7,210 nt of DNA, taken from NCBI GenBank assembly GCA_021812735.1, contig JAKAMV010000523.1, forward strand, positions 1-7,210, given 5' to 3'. The notes under the pieces were generated by a model. That model was given only the letters and a program-made list of their open reading frames with translations. It had not been told where the DNA came from and did no database searches. Origin of the DNA: Chloroflexota bacterium (lineage in GTDB: Bacteria > Chloroflexota > Limnocylindria > Limnocylindrales > CSP1-4). A program made the translations under genes and the position numbers. This document shows positions 1 to 5,045 of the stretch, in pieces; position 1 is the first letter of the stretch, and every line of letters starts with the position of its first letter.

Positions 1-1126
1 GCGGGAGATCGCCGCCGGGCAGGCCAAGGTGACGGTCGTGGACGCCACCGGCAGCCATGCTTACCAGCCCGGCTACATGTACATCGCGATGGGCCACGAG
101 AAGCCCCAGAAGCTGGTCAAGCCCGAGAAGTCCCTGCTCGACGGCAACGTGGAGCTGGTGATCGACGGCGTCACCGGCATCGACGCCCCGGGCGGCACCG
201 TGGCCCTCGCGTCCGGCGCGACGCTGGCGTTCGACCAGCTGGTCATCGCGCTCGGCTCGCGGATCCTGCCCGGCGACCTCCCCGGCTTCGAGGCCGAGGC
301 GCACCACTTCTACACCGCCGACGCGGCGGCGAAGCTGCGCAAGGCCCTCGACGCGTTCCGGGGCGGGAAGATCGTGATCGGCATCGCGGGCATCCCCTAC
401 AAGTGCCCGCCGGCGCCGCTCGAGGTGGCCTTCCTCATCGAGTCGGAGCTCCGCGAGCGGGGCCTGCGGGACAAGACGGAGCTCACCTTCCTGTCGCCGA
501 TCAATCGCGCCTTCACCATCGAGAGCGTGTCGGAGATGGCGACGCCGATCTTCGAGCAGAAGGGCATCCGCCTCGAGCTGCTCGCGGGCGTGGGCGAGAT
601 CGACGCGGAGCGCAAGGTCGTCGTCACCGACGCGTTCGAGGAGCACCCGTACGACCTGCTGGTCTGCGTGCCGCCGCACAAGGGTGCCCAGGTGCTGATC
701 GACAGCGGCCTCGCGCCGAAGTCGGGCTGGCTGCCCACCGACCGTGCGACGCTCCAGGTCAAGAAGGTGGCCAAGCCCGCCCCCGGCACCCCCGACGAGG
801 ACATCCCGCGCTACCACAACGTCTACGCGCTGGGCGACACGACCGACCTGCCGCTCTCCAAGGCCGGTTCCACCGCCCACTTCGAGGCCCCGGTGGCGCC
901 GGAGCGGGTGGCGGCCGCAGTCCAGGGGCGCGAGCCCGAGGGCAAGGAGGCCACCTACACCGGCAAGGTGATGTGCTTCTTCGAGGTGGGCGACGGCAAG
1001 GGCACGCTCCTGCAGTTCGACTACAACCACCCGCCCAAGCCGCCGAAGCCCAGCCAGCTGTGGCACATCGGCAAGATCATGTTCAACAAGACGTACTGGC
1101 GGACCGTCCCCCGCGGCCGCGTCTAG
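1..1126 (+). CDS. Sulfide:quinone oxidoreductase-type FAD flavoprotein (5' end missing)
   Basis: The gene runs in from the left edge: frame 2 is open from base 2, and the GTG at 29 lies inside the protein, so the N-terminal Rossmann GxGxxG segment (about 10-30 residues) is outside the window. Counting the GTG as residue 1, the protein shows VTVVDATG (end of the first FAD-binding fold), LVIALGSRILPG at 71-82, a cysteine in IPYKCPPAPLE (Cys126), the FAD motif YALGDTTDLPLSKAG at 266-280 and a second cysteine in YTGKVMCFFEV (Cys316). The two cysteines align with the redox pair of mammalian sulfide:quinone oxidoreductase (Cys201 and Cys379 in human), which oxidise sulfide to sulfane sulfur and pass electrons through FAD to quinone. 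The C-terminal stretch rich in Trp, Phe, Lys and Arg would suit a peripheral membrane anchor. The visible length plus the missing part fits the usual 380-430 residues. A related NADH-dependent or sulfur-carrier role cannot be excluded. A strong hairpin follows. Confidence 0.85.
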   Translation, partial: REIAAGQAKVTVVDATGSHAYQPGYMYIAMGHEKPQKLVKPEKSLLDGNVELVIDGVTGIDAPGGTVALASGATLAFDQLVIALGSRILPGDLPGFEAEAHHFYTADAAAKLRKALDAFRGGKIVIGIAGIPYKCPPAPLEVAFLIESELRERGLRDKTELTFLSPINRAFTIESVSEMATPIFEQKGIRLELLAGVGEIDAERKVVVTDAFEEHPYDLLVCVPPHKGAQVLIDSGLAPKSGWLPTDRATLQVKKVAKPAPGTPDEDIPRYHNVYALGDTTDLPLSKAGSTAHFEAPVAPERVAAAVQGREPEGKEATYTGKVMCFFEVGDGKGTLLQFDYNHPPKPPKPSQLWHIGKIMFNKTYWRTVPRGRV

Positions 1127-1167
1127 CGTCCCGTCCGCCGCCTCGGCGCCTCCCTCCCCCCGCGCCT

Positions 1168-1204
1168 CGACGACCCCGGCCCACTGCGGGCGCCGGGGTC
1201 GTCG
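1168..1204 (+). terminator. 13-bp hairpin after the flavoprotein gene
   Basis: Bases 1168-1180 (CGACGACCCCGGC) are the exact reverse complement of 1192-1204, with an 11-base loop. The hairpin starts 41 bases after the stop codon at 1124-1126. No T-run follows, as is common for terminators in high-GC actinobacteria. It separates the flavoprotein transcript from the aminotransferase promoter just downstream. Confidence 0.75.
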
Positions 1205-1218
1205 GATTCCCGGCGGGC

Positions 1219-1231
1219 GCCAAGGCTTGGC
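1219..1231. promoter_or_regulatory. Palindrome over the -35 region, possible operator
   Basis: GCCAAG and CTTGGC form a perfect 6-bp inverted repeat around a single central G. With the predicted transcription start at 1256, this covers about -37 to -25, where a bound repressor would block RNA polymerase. The symmetry and position are seen directly; that a protein binds there is inference. The half-sites are short and no regulator gene is nearby. Confidence 0.3.
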
Positions 1232-1256
1232 CGTCTGGCCACCTACAATCGCTGCG
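1221..1256 (+). promoter_or_regulatory. Promoter of the aminotransferase transcript
   Basis: The -10 hexamer TACAAT is at 1244-1249. Seventeen bases upstream, CAAGGC at 1221-1226 is in the -35 position but is a poor match to consensus. Six bases after the -10 comes a GTG at 1256, the spacing expected if transcription starts on the start codon itself (leaderless). The same TAC-AT plus six-base arrangement precedes the phosphotriesterase-family gene at 3271. Confidence 0.55.
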
Positions 1257-1297
1257 TGAACCGACTCGACCTCCCGCGCCGCCCGGGCACCCGATGA
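1256..1297 (+). CDS. Putative 13-codon leaderless upstream ORF
   Basis: GTG at 1256 opens 13 codons (peptide MNRLDLPRRPGTR) ending in TGA at 1295-1297. The stop overlaps the aminotransferase ATG at 1294 as ATGA, a classic arrangement for translational coupling. The GTG lies where the promoter predicts the first transcribed base, so it could be translated without a leader. The aminotransferase start has no Shine-Dalgarno sequence of its own, so ribosomes finishing this mini-ORF are a plausible source of initiation there. The peptide has four Arg (two CGA codons) and three Pro, so slow decoding might tune expression. It is too short for homology to help and may be chance; ribosome profiling would decide. 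Confidence 0.4.
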   Translation: MNRLDLPRRPGTR

Positions 1298-2625
1298 GCG
1301 GCCGCGTCTTCTCCCGCGCGTCCTCGGCCAATCCGCCCGTCGCGGTGTCCGCCCACGGCTCCACGATCGTCGACGCCGACGGGCGCGAGTACCTCGACGC
1401 CGCCGGCGGGGCGATCGTGGTGGGCGTCGGCCACGGCCGGCGCGAGGTGGCGGACGCCATGGCTGCGCAGGCGGCGAGGGTCGCCTATGCCCACGGCTCG
1501 GCGTTCACGAGCGAGGCGCTCGAGCGCTATGCCGCGGCGGTGGGCGACCACCTGCCGATGGACGAGCCGGCGGTCTACCCGGTCAGCGGCGGGTCGGAGG
1601 CGATCGAGACGGCGCTCAAGATGGCCCGCGTGGCGCAGCTCGCCCGCGGCGAGGCGGAGCGTACGGTGGTCATCGCCCGCTGGAGCAGCTACCACGGCAA
1701 CACGCTGGGCGCGCTCGACCTCTCCGGCCGCAAGCCGCTGCGCCGCCCCTACGAGCCGTGGCTGGGACGCTTCCGGCACGTGTCCGCGGCGTACCCGTAC
1801 CGGGCCGACGAGCCGGGCTCGAACGCGCTGGGCAGCACGGACGCGCTGGCCGAGGAGCTCGACGCAGCGATCGTGGAGGCCGGGCCGCGGAGCGTCGCCG
1901 CGTTCGTCGCCGAGCCCATCGTCGGCGCCTCGCTGGGGGCTGTCGAGCCGCCCGAGGGCTACTGGCCCGCGATCGCGGAGGTCTGCCGACGACACGGAGT
2001 CCTGCTCATTGCCGACGAGGTGATGACGGGGTTCGGGCGGACCGGCGCCTGGTTCGGCGTGGACCACTGGGGCGTGCGCCCCGACATCCTGGTGGCCGCC
2101 AAGGGCGCCACGAGCGGCTACTGGCCGTTCGGCTTCGCGGCGGCCTCGGGCGAGGTGCACGCCACAATCCGCTCGGGGGGCACCTTCACCCACGGGTTCA
2201 CCTACTCGCACCAGCCCACGGCCGCCGCGGTGGCGGGCGAGGTGCTGCGGATCCTCGAGGCGGAGTCGCTCGTGGGCGCGTCGCTGATCAAGGGCGCCCA
2301 GCTCCAGGCGCTGCTCCACGAGCGGCTCGATGAGCACCCCGCCGTGGGCGACATCCGCGGCCGCGGCCTGATGGTGGGCGTGGAGCTGGTGCGCGATCGG
2401 GCGACCAGGACGCCCTATCCGCGCTCGGCCAGGCTGGTCGAGGCCGTCCTGCGGATCGCCCGCGAGCACGGCCTCCTGCTCTACTCGGGCACCGGCAACG
2501 CGAACGGGACCGACGGCGACATCGTGCTGCTGGGGCCGCCGTTCGTGATCACCCACGGCGAGCTCGTCCGCGTGGCGGACGGCCTGCGCGAGGCGCTCGA
2601 CGCAGCGGTCGCCGCCCTCGGGTAG
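1294..2625 (+). CDS. Class III PLP-dependent aminotransferase
   Basis: This 443-residue cytoplasmic enzyme has the usual length and motifs of fold-type I class III aminotransferases (the omega-amino acid, 4-aminobutyrate and ornithine transaminase group). It moves an amino group from a donor to a keto acid through pyridoxal phosphate. Visible signatures are DADGREYLDAAGG near 27-39, the phosphate-binding SGGSEA at 98-103, YHG at 133-135 beside the cofactor ring, ADEVMTGFGRTG at 240-251 with Asp241 for the pyridine nitrogen, and AAKGATSGYWP with Schiff-base Lys270. THGFTY at 299-304 supplies the phosphate contact from the partner subunit of the dimer. The ATG at 1294 is chosen because the family's usual N-terminus begins about here. 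The frame is open much further upstream, but that stretch lies opposite the flavoprotein gene and terminator. Substrate is not predictable from the neighbours. No ribosome binding site is seen; see the upstream mini-ORF. Confidence 0.93.
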   Translation: MSGRVFSRASSANPPVAVSAHGSTIVDADGREYLDAAGGAIVVGVGHGRREVADAMAAQAARVAYAHGSAFTSEALERYAAAVGDHLPMDEPAVYPVSGGSEAIETALKMARVAQLARGEAERTVVIARWSSYHGNTLGALDLSGRKPLRRPYEPWLGRFRHVSAAYPYRADEPGSNALGSTDALAEELDAAIVEAGPRSVAAFVAEPIVGASLGAVEPPEGYWPAIAEVCRRHGVLLIADEVMTGFGRTGAWFGVDHWGVRPDILVAAKGATSGYWPFGFAAASGEVHATIRSGGTFTHGFTYSHQPTAAAVAGEVLRILEAESLVGASLIKGAQLQALLHERLDEHPAVGDIRGRGLMVGVELVRDRATRTPYPRSARLVEAVLRIAREHGLLLYSGTGNANGTDGDIVLLGPPFVITHGELVRVADGLREALDAAVAALG

Positions 2626-2632
2626 GGAACCG

Positions 2633-3196
2633 CTACCAGCGGCGCCGCCCGCTCGACGAGCGGGCGAGCACGGCGACCCCCAGGATCACGAGCAGCAGCG
2701 GCCAGATGAGGTCGCTGATGCCGGGGATCGCCAGCGACGAGCCGCCGATCGCCACCAGCAGCACGCCCAGGACCGCCTGCCAGCCCCAGCCGGCGCGGCT
2801 CGCGGCCCGGACGAGCGCGATGAACAGGAATGCCACGCCCAGGCACAGCGTGCCGAGGCCCGTTCCGCCGACGATGCCGGCGGCCTCGAGCAGGCCCGGC
2901 GCGGCGAGCGCGGTGATGATCGACCCGAGGTAGAGCGAGCCCATCCCGCGGTTGACGACCCAGGACACGAGGAACGCCACGCCCACGGCGAGGAACAGCA
3001 GCGAGCCCGCCTCCTTGACGTAGGGCAGGAGCTGCTGGAGCAGCAGCAGCCCGCCGAAGACCACGAGGAAGATGCCGAACCACGGCACCCGGCCCCGGCC
3101 GCGAGGGCCGCCGATGTCGGTCCAGTCCCAGCTGTAGGCGTGGACGCCGCCGTCGATCACATCGCCCCGCAGGGGGTCACCGGGTTGCTGGCCCAT
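2633..3196 (-). CDS. Multi-pass membrane protein of unknown function, LiaI/LiaF-like transmembrane pattern
   Basis: This 187-residue protein has a soluble, charged N-terminus of about 37 residues (with YSWDW at 21-25 and a GRGR patch), then about six hydrophobic segments near 38-57, 65-82, 86-106, 112-130, 137-155 and 162-178, and a short SSGRRRW tail. Basic residues on both flanks suit cytoplasmic ends. The repeated motif of a small hydrophobic pair ending in 'PLLLVILGVAVLARS' resembles the small membrane domains seen in LiaI/LiaF-type proteins and DUF5668, which act near cell-envelope stress sensors; this is pattern resemblance only, with no catalytic residue to support a function. The start ATG at 3196 is set by the Shine-Dalgarno at 3203-3210. 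Its stop is 7 bases from the aminotransferase stop (convergent), and its start faces the phosphotriesterase-family gene (divergent). Confidence 0.85.
   Translation of the reverse strand: MGQQPGDPLRGDVIDGGVHAYSWDWTDIGGPRGRGRVPWFGIFLVVFGGLLLLQQLLPYVKEAGSLLFLAVGVAFLVSWVVNRGMGSLYLGSIITALAAPGLLEAAGIVGGTGLGTLCLGVAFLFIALVRAASRAGWGWQAVLGVLLVAIGGSSLAIPGISDLIWPLLLVILGVAVLARSSSGRRRW
2647..2665. terminator. Perfect 8-bp hairpin in the membrane gene's last codons
   Basis: GCCCGCTC at 2647-2654 and GAGCGGGC at 2658-2665 form a perfect stem with a 3-base loop. It begins 21 bases after the aminotransferase stop and lies inside the opposite-strand membrane gene, coding for its Ser/Arg-rich tail. As the gap between the genes is only 7 bases, this is the only good candidate to end the aminotransferase transcript. 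No T-run follows. Confidence 0.5.
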
Positions 3197-3202
3197 CAGG
3201 CG

Positions 3203-3210
3203 CTCCTTCT
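3203..3210 (-). promoter_or_regulatory. Shine-Dalgarno site of the membrane protein gene
   Basis: On the minus strand AGAAGGAG ends six bases before the ATG at 3196, good spacing and match. It fixes this start against the other in-frame possibilities. A five-codon ORF (MRRSA) begins at 3213, contains this site, and stops at 3198-3196 overlapping the ATG by one base. Confidence 0.8.
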
Positions 3211-3222
3211 CATCGTGCGACG

Positions 3223-3228
3223 AGCGTA
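3223..3228 (-). promoter_or_regulatory. -10 element of the membrane protein gene
   Basis: Minus-strand TACGCT fits TANNNT and would start transcription near 3216, leaving a leader of about 20 bases that holds the Shine-Dalgarno site. No consensus -35 is seen at the right distance (3246-3251). It is back-to-back with the phosphotriesterase-family promoter. Confidence 0.45.
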
Positions 3229-3258
3229 CCGCGTCGGCGCGGAGTGCCGCGCGCGGAC

Positions 3259-3270
3259 TACGATCGGCGG
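3259..3270 (+). promoter_or_regulatory. -10 element and leaderless start of the phosphotriesterase-family gene
   Basis: TACGAT at 3259-3264 is followed by exactly six bases and then ATG at 3271. There is no Shine-Dalgarno sequence upstream. This spacing predicts that the RNA begins at or next to the A of the start codon. The -35 position (about 3236-3241) shows no consensus. Confidence 0.6.
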
Positions 3271-4209
3271 ATGCCGCACGTCATGACCGTCCTCGGCCCC
3301 GTGGATCCCGCGATCCTCGGGTTCACGCTTCCCCACGAGCACACGCAGATCGCCCTGTGGCAGATCCCCGGGCGCTACGACTACTGGGAGCTCGCCCGCG
3401 ATGAGCCCGTGATCCTCGAGGAGCTGCGCCTGTTCCGCGAGGCCGGCGGGTCGACGCTGGCGGACCTGACGCTGCCGGGCGTCGGCCGCGACCCGGCGTG
3501 GCTGGCGGCGATCGCCCGCGCGTCGGGGCTCAACATCGTCATGGGCGGTGGCTGGTACCGCAGTCCGTACTACCCGCCCGAGGCCCGGATCGACCGACGG
3601 ATGACTGACGAGCTGGCCGAGGAGCTGGTGGCCGAGGCGACGGTCGGCGTGGGGGACACCGGCGTCCGCATCGGCATCCTGGGCGAGATCGGCACCGACA
3701 AGCCGTGGGTCAATCCCGCCGAGGAGCGCGTGTTCCGGGCCGTGGCGCGGGCGTCGCGGCGGACGGGCCTGGCGATCTCCACCCACGCGGCGCAGTCGCC
3801 GGTGGGGACGCTGCAGATGGACATCCTCGAGGAGGAGGGGGCGGACCCGGGGCGGGTCGTCATCGGGCACTCGGACTCCTATCCGCGGCTCGACCACTAC
3901 CTCGGGCTGCTCGAGCGCGGCGCCTCGATCGAGTTCGACTTCCTGGGCATGGCCTTCGAGCCCACGGAGAAGCACGGCGAGGCGCGCGTCGTCGACCTGC
4001 TGCTCGAGCTGCTGTCGCGCGGGCACAGCGACCGCATCCTGCTCAGCCAGGACGTGTGCCACAACAGCCAGCTGCGCCGCTACGAGGGCAACGGCTACAC
4101 GTACCTCCAGACGACGTTCCTGCCCAGGCTGCGCGACCGCGGCGTCAGCGACGCGGAGATCGAGCAGCTGACGGCGGCGAACCCGCGCCGGGTGCTGACG
4201 ATCGGCTAG
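3271..4209 (+). CDS. Phosphotriesterase-family metal-dependent hydrolase
   Basis: This 312-residue protein is a TIM-barrel amidohydrolase of the phosphotriesterase family, with the usual length of 290-360. Metal ligands are in order: His22 and His24 in LPHEH (strand 1), Glu139 in ILGEIGT (strand 4), His172 in ISTHA (strand 5), His200 in IGHSD (strand 6) and Asp261 in LLSQD (strand 8). Phosphotriesterase itself bridges its two metals with a carboxylated lysine at the strand-4 position; a Glu there is, as I recall, the state in E. coli phosphotriesterase homology protein. The true substrate is unknown: family members hydrolyse phosphotriesters, lactones or other esters. No signal peptide is visible, so it is likely cytoplasmic. 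I chose ATG 3271 over the longer in-frame GTG at 3244, because 3244 lies upstream of the -10 element and the ATG has the leaderless spacing. The next gene downstream is convergent. Confidence 0.9.
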   Translation: MPHVMTVLGPVDPAILGFTLPHEHTQIALWQIPGRYDYWELARDEPVILEELRLFREAGGSTLADLTLPGVGRDPAWLAAIARASGLNIVMGGGWYRSPYYPPEARIDRRMTDELAEELVAEATVGVGDTGVRIGILGEIGTDKPWVNPAEERVFRAVARASRRTGLAISTHAAQSPVGTLQMDILEEEGADPGRVVIGHSDSYPRLDHYLGLLERGASIEFDFLGMAFEPTEKHGEARVVDLLLELLSRGHSDRILLSQDVCHNSQLRRYEGNGYTYLQTTFLPRLRDRGVSDAEIEQLTAANPRRVLTIG

Positions 4210-4214
4210 TGTCG

Positions 4215-4246
4215 CGGGCCAGGCGCGACCAGGCCCGGCGCCGGGG
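4215..4246 (+). terminator. Possible terminator of the phosphotriesterase-family gene
   Basis: Six bases after the stop codon, CGGGCC at 4215-4220 can pair with GGCCCG at 4232-4237, or the overlapping palindrome CCCGGCGCCGGG at 4234-4245 can fold instead. The two structures share bases and exclude each other. No T-run follows. Confidence 0.35.
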
Positions 4247-4470
4247 CAGCTCTGGATCTGGCGTGGTGCTGGATACCGGTGGTGGCGGTGGAACGCACGC
4301 AACGAGGCGCGGCGCGCGCTGGGTGCTGGGCGCTGGTACCGCCATGGGCGGTGAGGAGGGTCGCGTCCGCGAGACAGCACCGCCCGTGACGGTGTTGCGG
4401 CATCCGGGAGGCCGCCGCCGCGGCCGCGGCAGAGCTGGCCGGGACATGTCGGAGCCGCGGCCCGGCCCGG

Positions 4471-4488
4471 GTCCCCCGTGCGTGGGAC
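4471..4488 (-). terminator. Possible weak terminator of the OsmC gene
   Basis: Eleven bases after the OsmC stop on the minus strand, a 5-bp GTCCC/GGGAC stem with an 8-base loop lies ahead of a very G+C-rich run. The stem is short, so this is only a candidate. Confidence 0.25.
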
Positions 4489-4498
4489 GTGGCGGGTG

Positions 4499-4939
4499 CT
4501 AGGCGAGCGTCGCCTTGACGGACAGGGCGACGTTGCCCTTGAGCGCCTGCGAGACCGGGCAGTTGGCCTTGGCGTCCTCGGCGAGCTCGGCGAACTTGGC
4601 CTGGTCGATCCCCGGGACCTCGCCGCGAACGGTGATGTCCGATCGCGCGATGCCCCAGCCGGCGTCGGTCTTGTCGAACGTGATCGTGGCCTTGACCGAC
4701 AGCTTGTCGGCCGGCGTGCCGTTCTTGGCGAGCCGGGACGAGAACGCCATCGAGAAGCACGAGGCGTGGGCGGCGGCGATGAGCTCCTCGGGGCTGGTTC
4801 GGCCGTTGTGGTCCTCGGTCCGCGAGGCCCACGTGACGGGTTGGCGGCTGAACGCGCCCGACGACACGTAGTCGATGCTGCCGGCGCCCTCGAGCAGGCT
4901 GCCGCTCCAGGTGACGTCGGCGTAGCGGGTGATCGCCAT
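4499..4939 (-). CDS. osmC: OsmC-family peroxiredoxin
   Basis: This 146-residue cytoplasmic protein is the size of OsmC and begins MAITRYADVTWSGSLLEGAG, as OsmC proteins do. OsmC enzymes reduce organic hydroperoxides with a pair of cysteines, here Cys61 in AAAHASCFSM and Cys127 in KANCPVSQAL. Arg40 and Glu51 (in TSPEEL) are candidates for the residues that activate the peroxidatic cysteine. They work as head-to-tail dimers. The HASCFSM and NCPVSQAL sequences favour the OsmC subgroup over Ohr, whose equivalents differ. The ATG at 4939 is fixed by a strong Shine-Dalgarno at 4945-4952. A promoter must lie within 4953-4999; minus-strand TAGCGG at 4994-4989 is the nearest -10-like sequence but lacks the final T. 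The gene is probably transcribed alone, given the hairpin upstream. Confidence 0.93.
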   Translation of the reverse strand: MAITRYADVTWSGSLLEGAGSIDYVSSGAFSRQPVTWASRTEDHNGRTSPEELIAAAHASCFSMAFSSRLAKNGTPADKLSVKATITFDKTDAGWGIARSDITVRGEVPGIDQAKFAELAEDAKANCPVSQALKGNVALSVKATLA

Positions 4940-4944
4940 CGAAT

Positions 4945-4952
4945 TCCTCCTT
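4945..4952 (-). promoter_or_regulatory. Shine-Dalgarno site of the OsmC gene
   Basis: Minus-strand AAGGAGGA is a full match to the anti-Shine-Dalgarno core and lies five bases ahead of the ATG at 4939. It is the strongest ribosome binding site in the window and fits a well-expressed stress protein. Confidence 0.9.
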
Positions 4953-4999
4953 GGGCAGGTCGGCGGGACGCACGACAGGCTCTGTGTTCCGCTAGCGTG

Positions 5000-5038
5000 C
5001 CACGGGTCGGAGCAGCGCGGGGCTGCGCCGATCCGTGG
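5000..5038 (-). terminator. Long imperfect hairpin ending the RND gene
   Basis: The hairpin starts 7 bases after the RND stop codon (5046-5048 on the minus strand). The outer stem pairs 5000-5010 with 5028-5038, ten of eleven positions complementary on the minus-strand RNA; after one mismatch (5011/5027) an inner stem pairs 5012-5016 with 5022-5026 around a 5-base loop. No T-run follows. The exception at 5006/5032 is a G-U pair only on plus-strand RNA. Confidence 0.65.
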
Positions 5039-5045
5039 CGCGGGC

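Larger units (their letters stand above)
4210..4498. other. 289-base gap with hairpins and no credible gene
   Basis: No reading frame here has a plausible start, ribosome site and protein-like composition; the open frames that cross it are Arg/Pro/Gly-rich extensions from antisense or shifted frames. The stretch holds several inverted repeats: CGGGCC/GGCCCG at 4215-4220 and 4232-4237, the palindrome CCCGGCGCCGGG at 4234-4245, a 6-bp hairpin with 3-base loop at 4338-4352, a 7-bp hairpin at 4376-4396, the palindrome GCCGCGGCCGCGGC at 4417-4430 and a GTCCC/GGGAC pair at 4471-4488. It lies between two convergent genes, so terminators are the simplest reading. Confidence 0.6.

Noticed and set aside
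403..1293. Open frame running upstream of the aminotransferase, giving a 740-residue protein
   Set aside because: The extension is Arg/Pro/Gly-rich, lies in a shifted frame over the flavoprotein gene and crosses a terminator; the family's N-terminus matches the ATG at 1294.
1243..2556. 437-residue ORF opposite the aminotransferase
   Set aside because: Its composition is rich in Arg, His, Gly and Ala with no domain; it mirrors a strongly supported gene and is a typical high-GC antisense shadow.
3244..3270. GTG at 3244 as the hydrolase start
   Set aside because: It lies upstream of the -10 element at 3259-3264, so it would not be in the predicted transcript, and the nine added residues are not family-like.
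3196..4380. 394-residue ORF opposite the phosphotriesterase-family gene
   Set aside because: Low-complexity Arg/Val/Leu sequence without motifs; the plus strand has all metal ligands of a known family.
4145..4447. 100-residue minus-strand ORF in the gap
   Set aside because: Pro/Arg/Ser-rich, overlaps the end of the hydrolase gene, and no ribosome binding site precedes it.
4993..4998. Plus-strand TAGCGT as a promoter reading into the RND gene antisense
   Set aside because: A single hexamer with no -35, no ORF and no other support; it is part of the palindrome GCTAGC.
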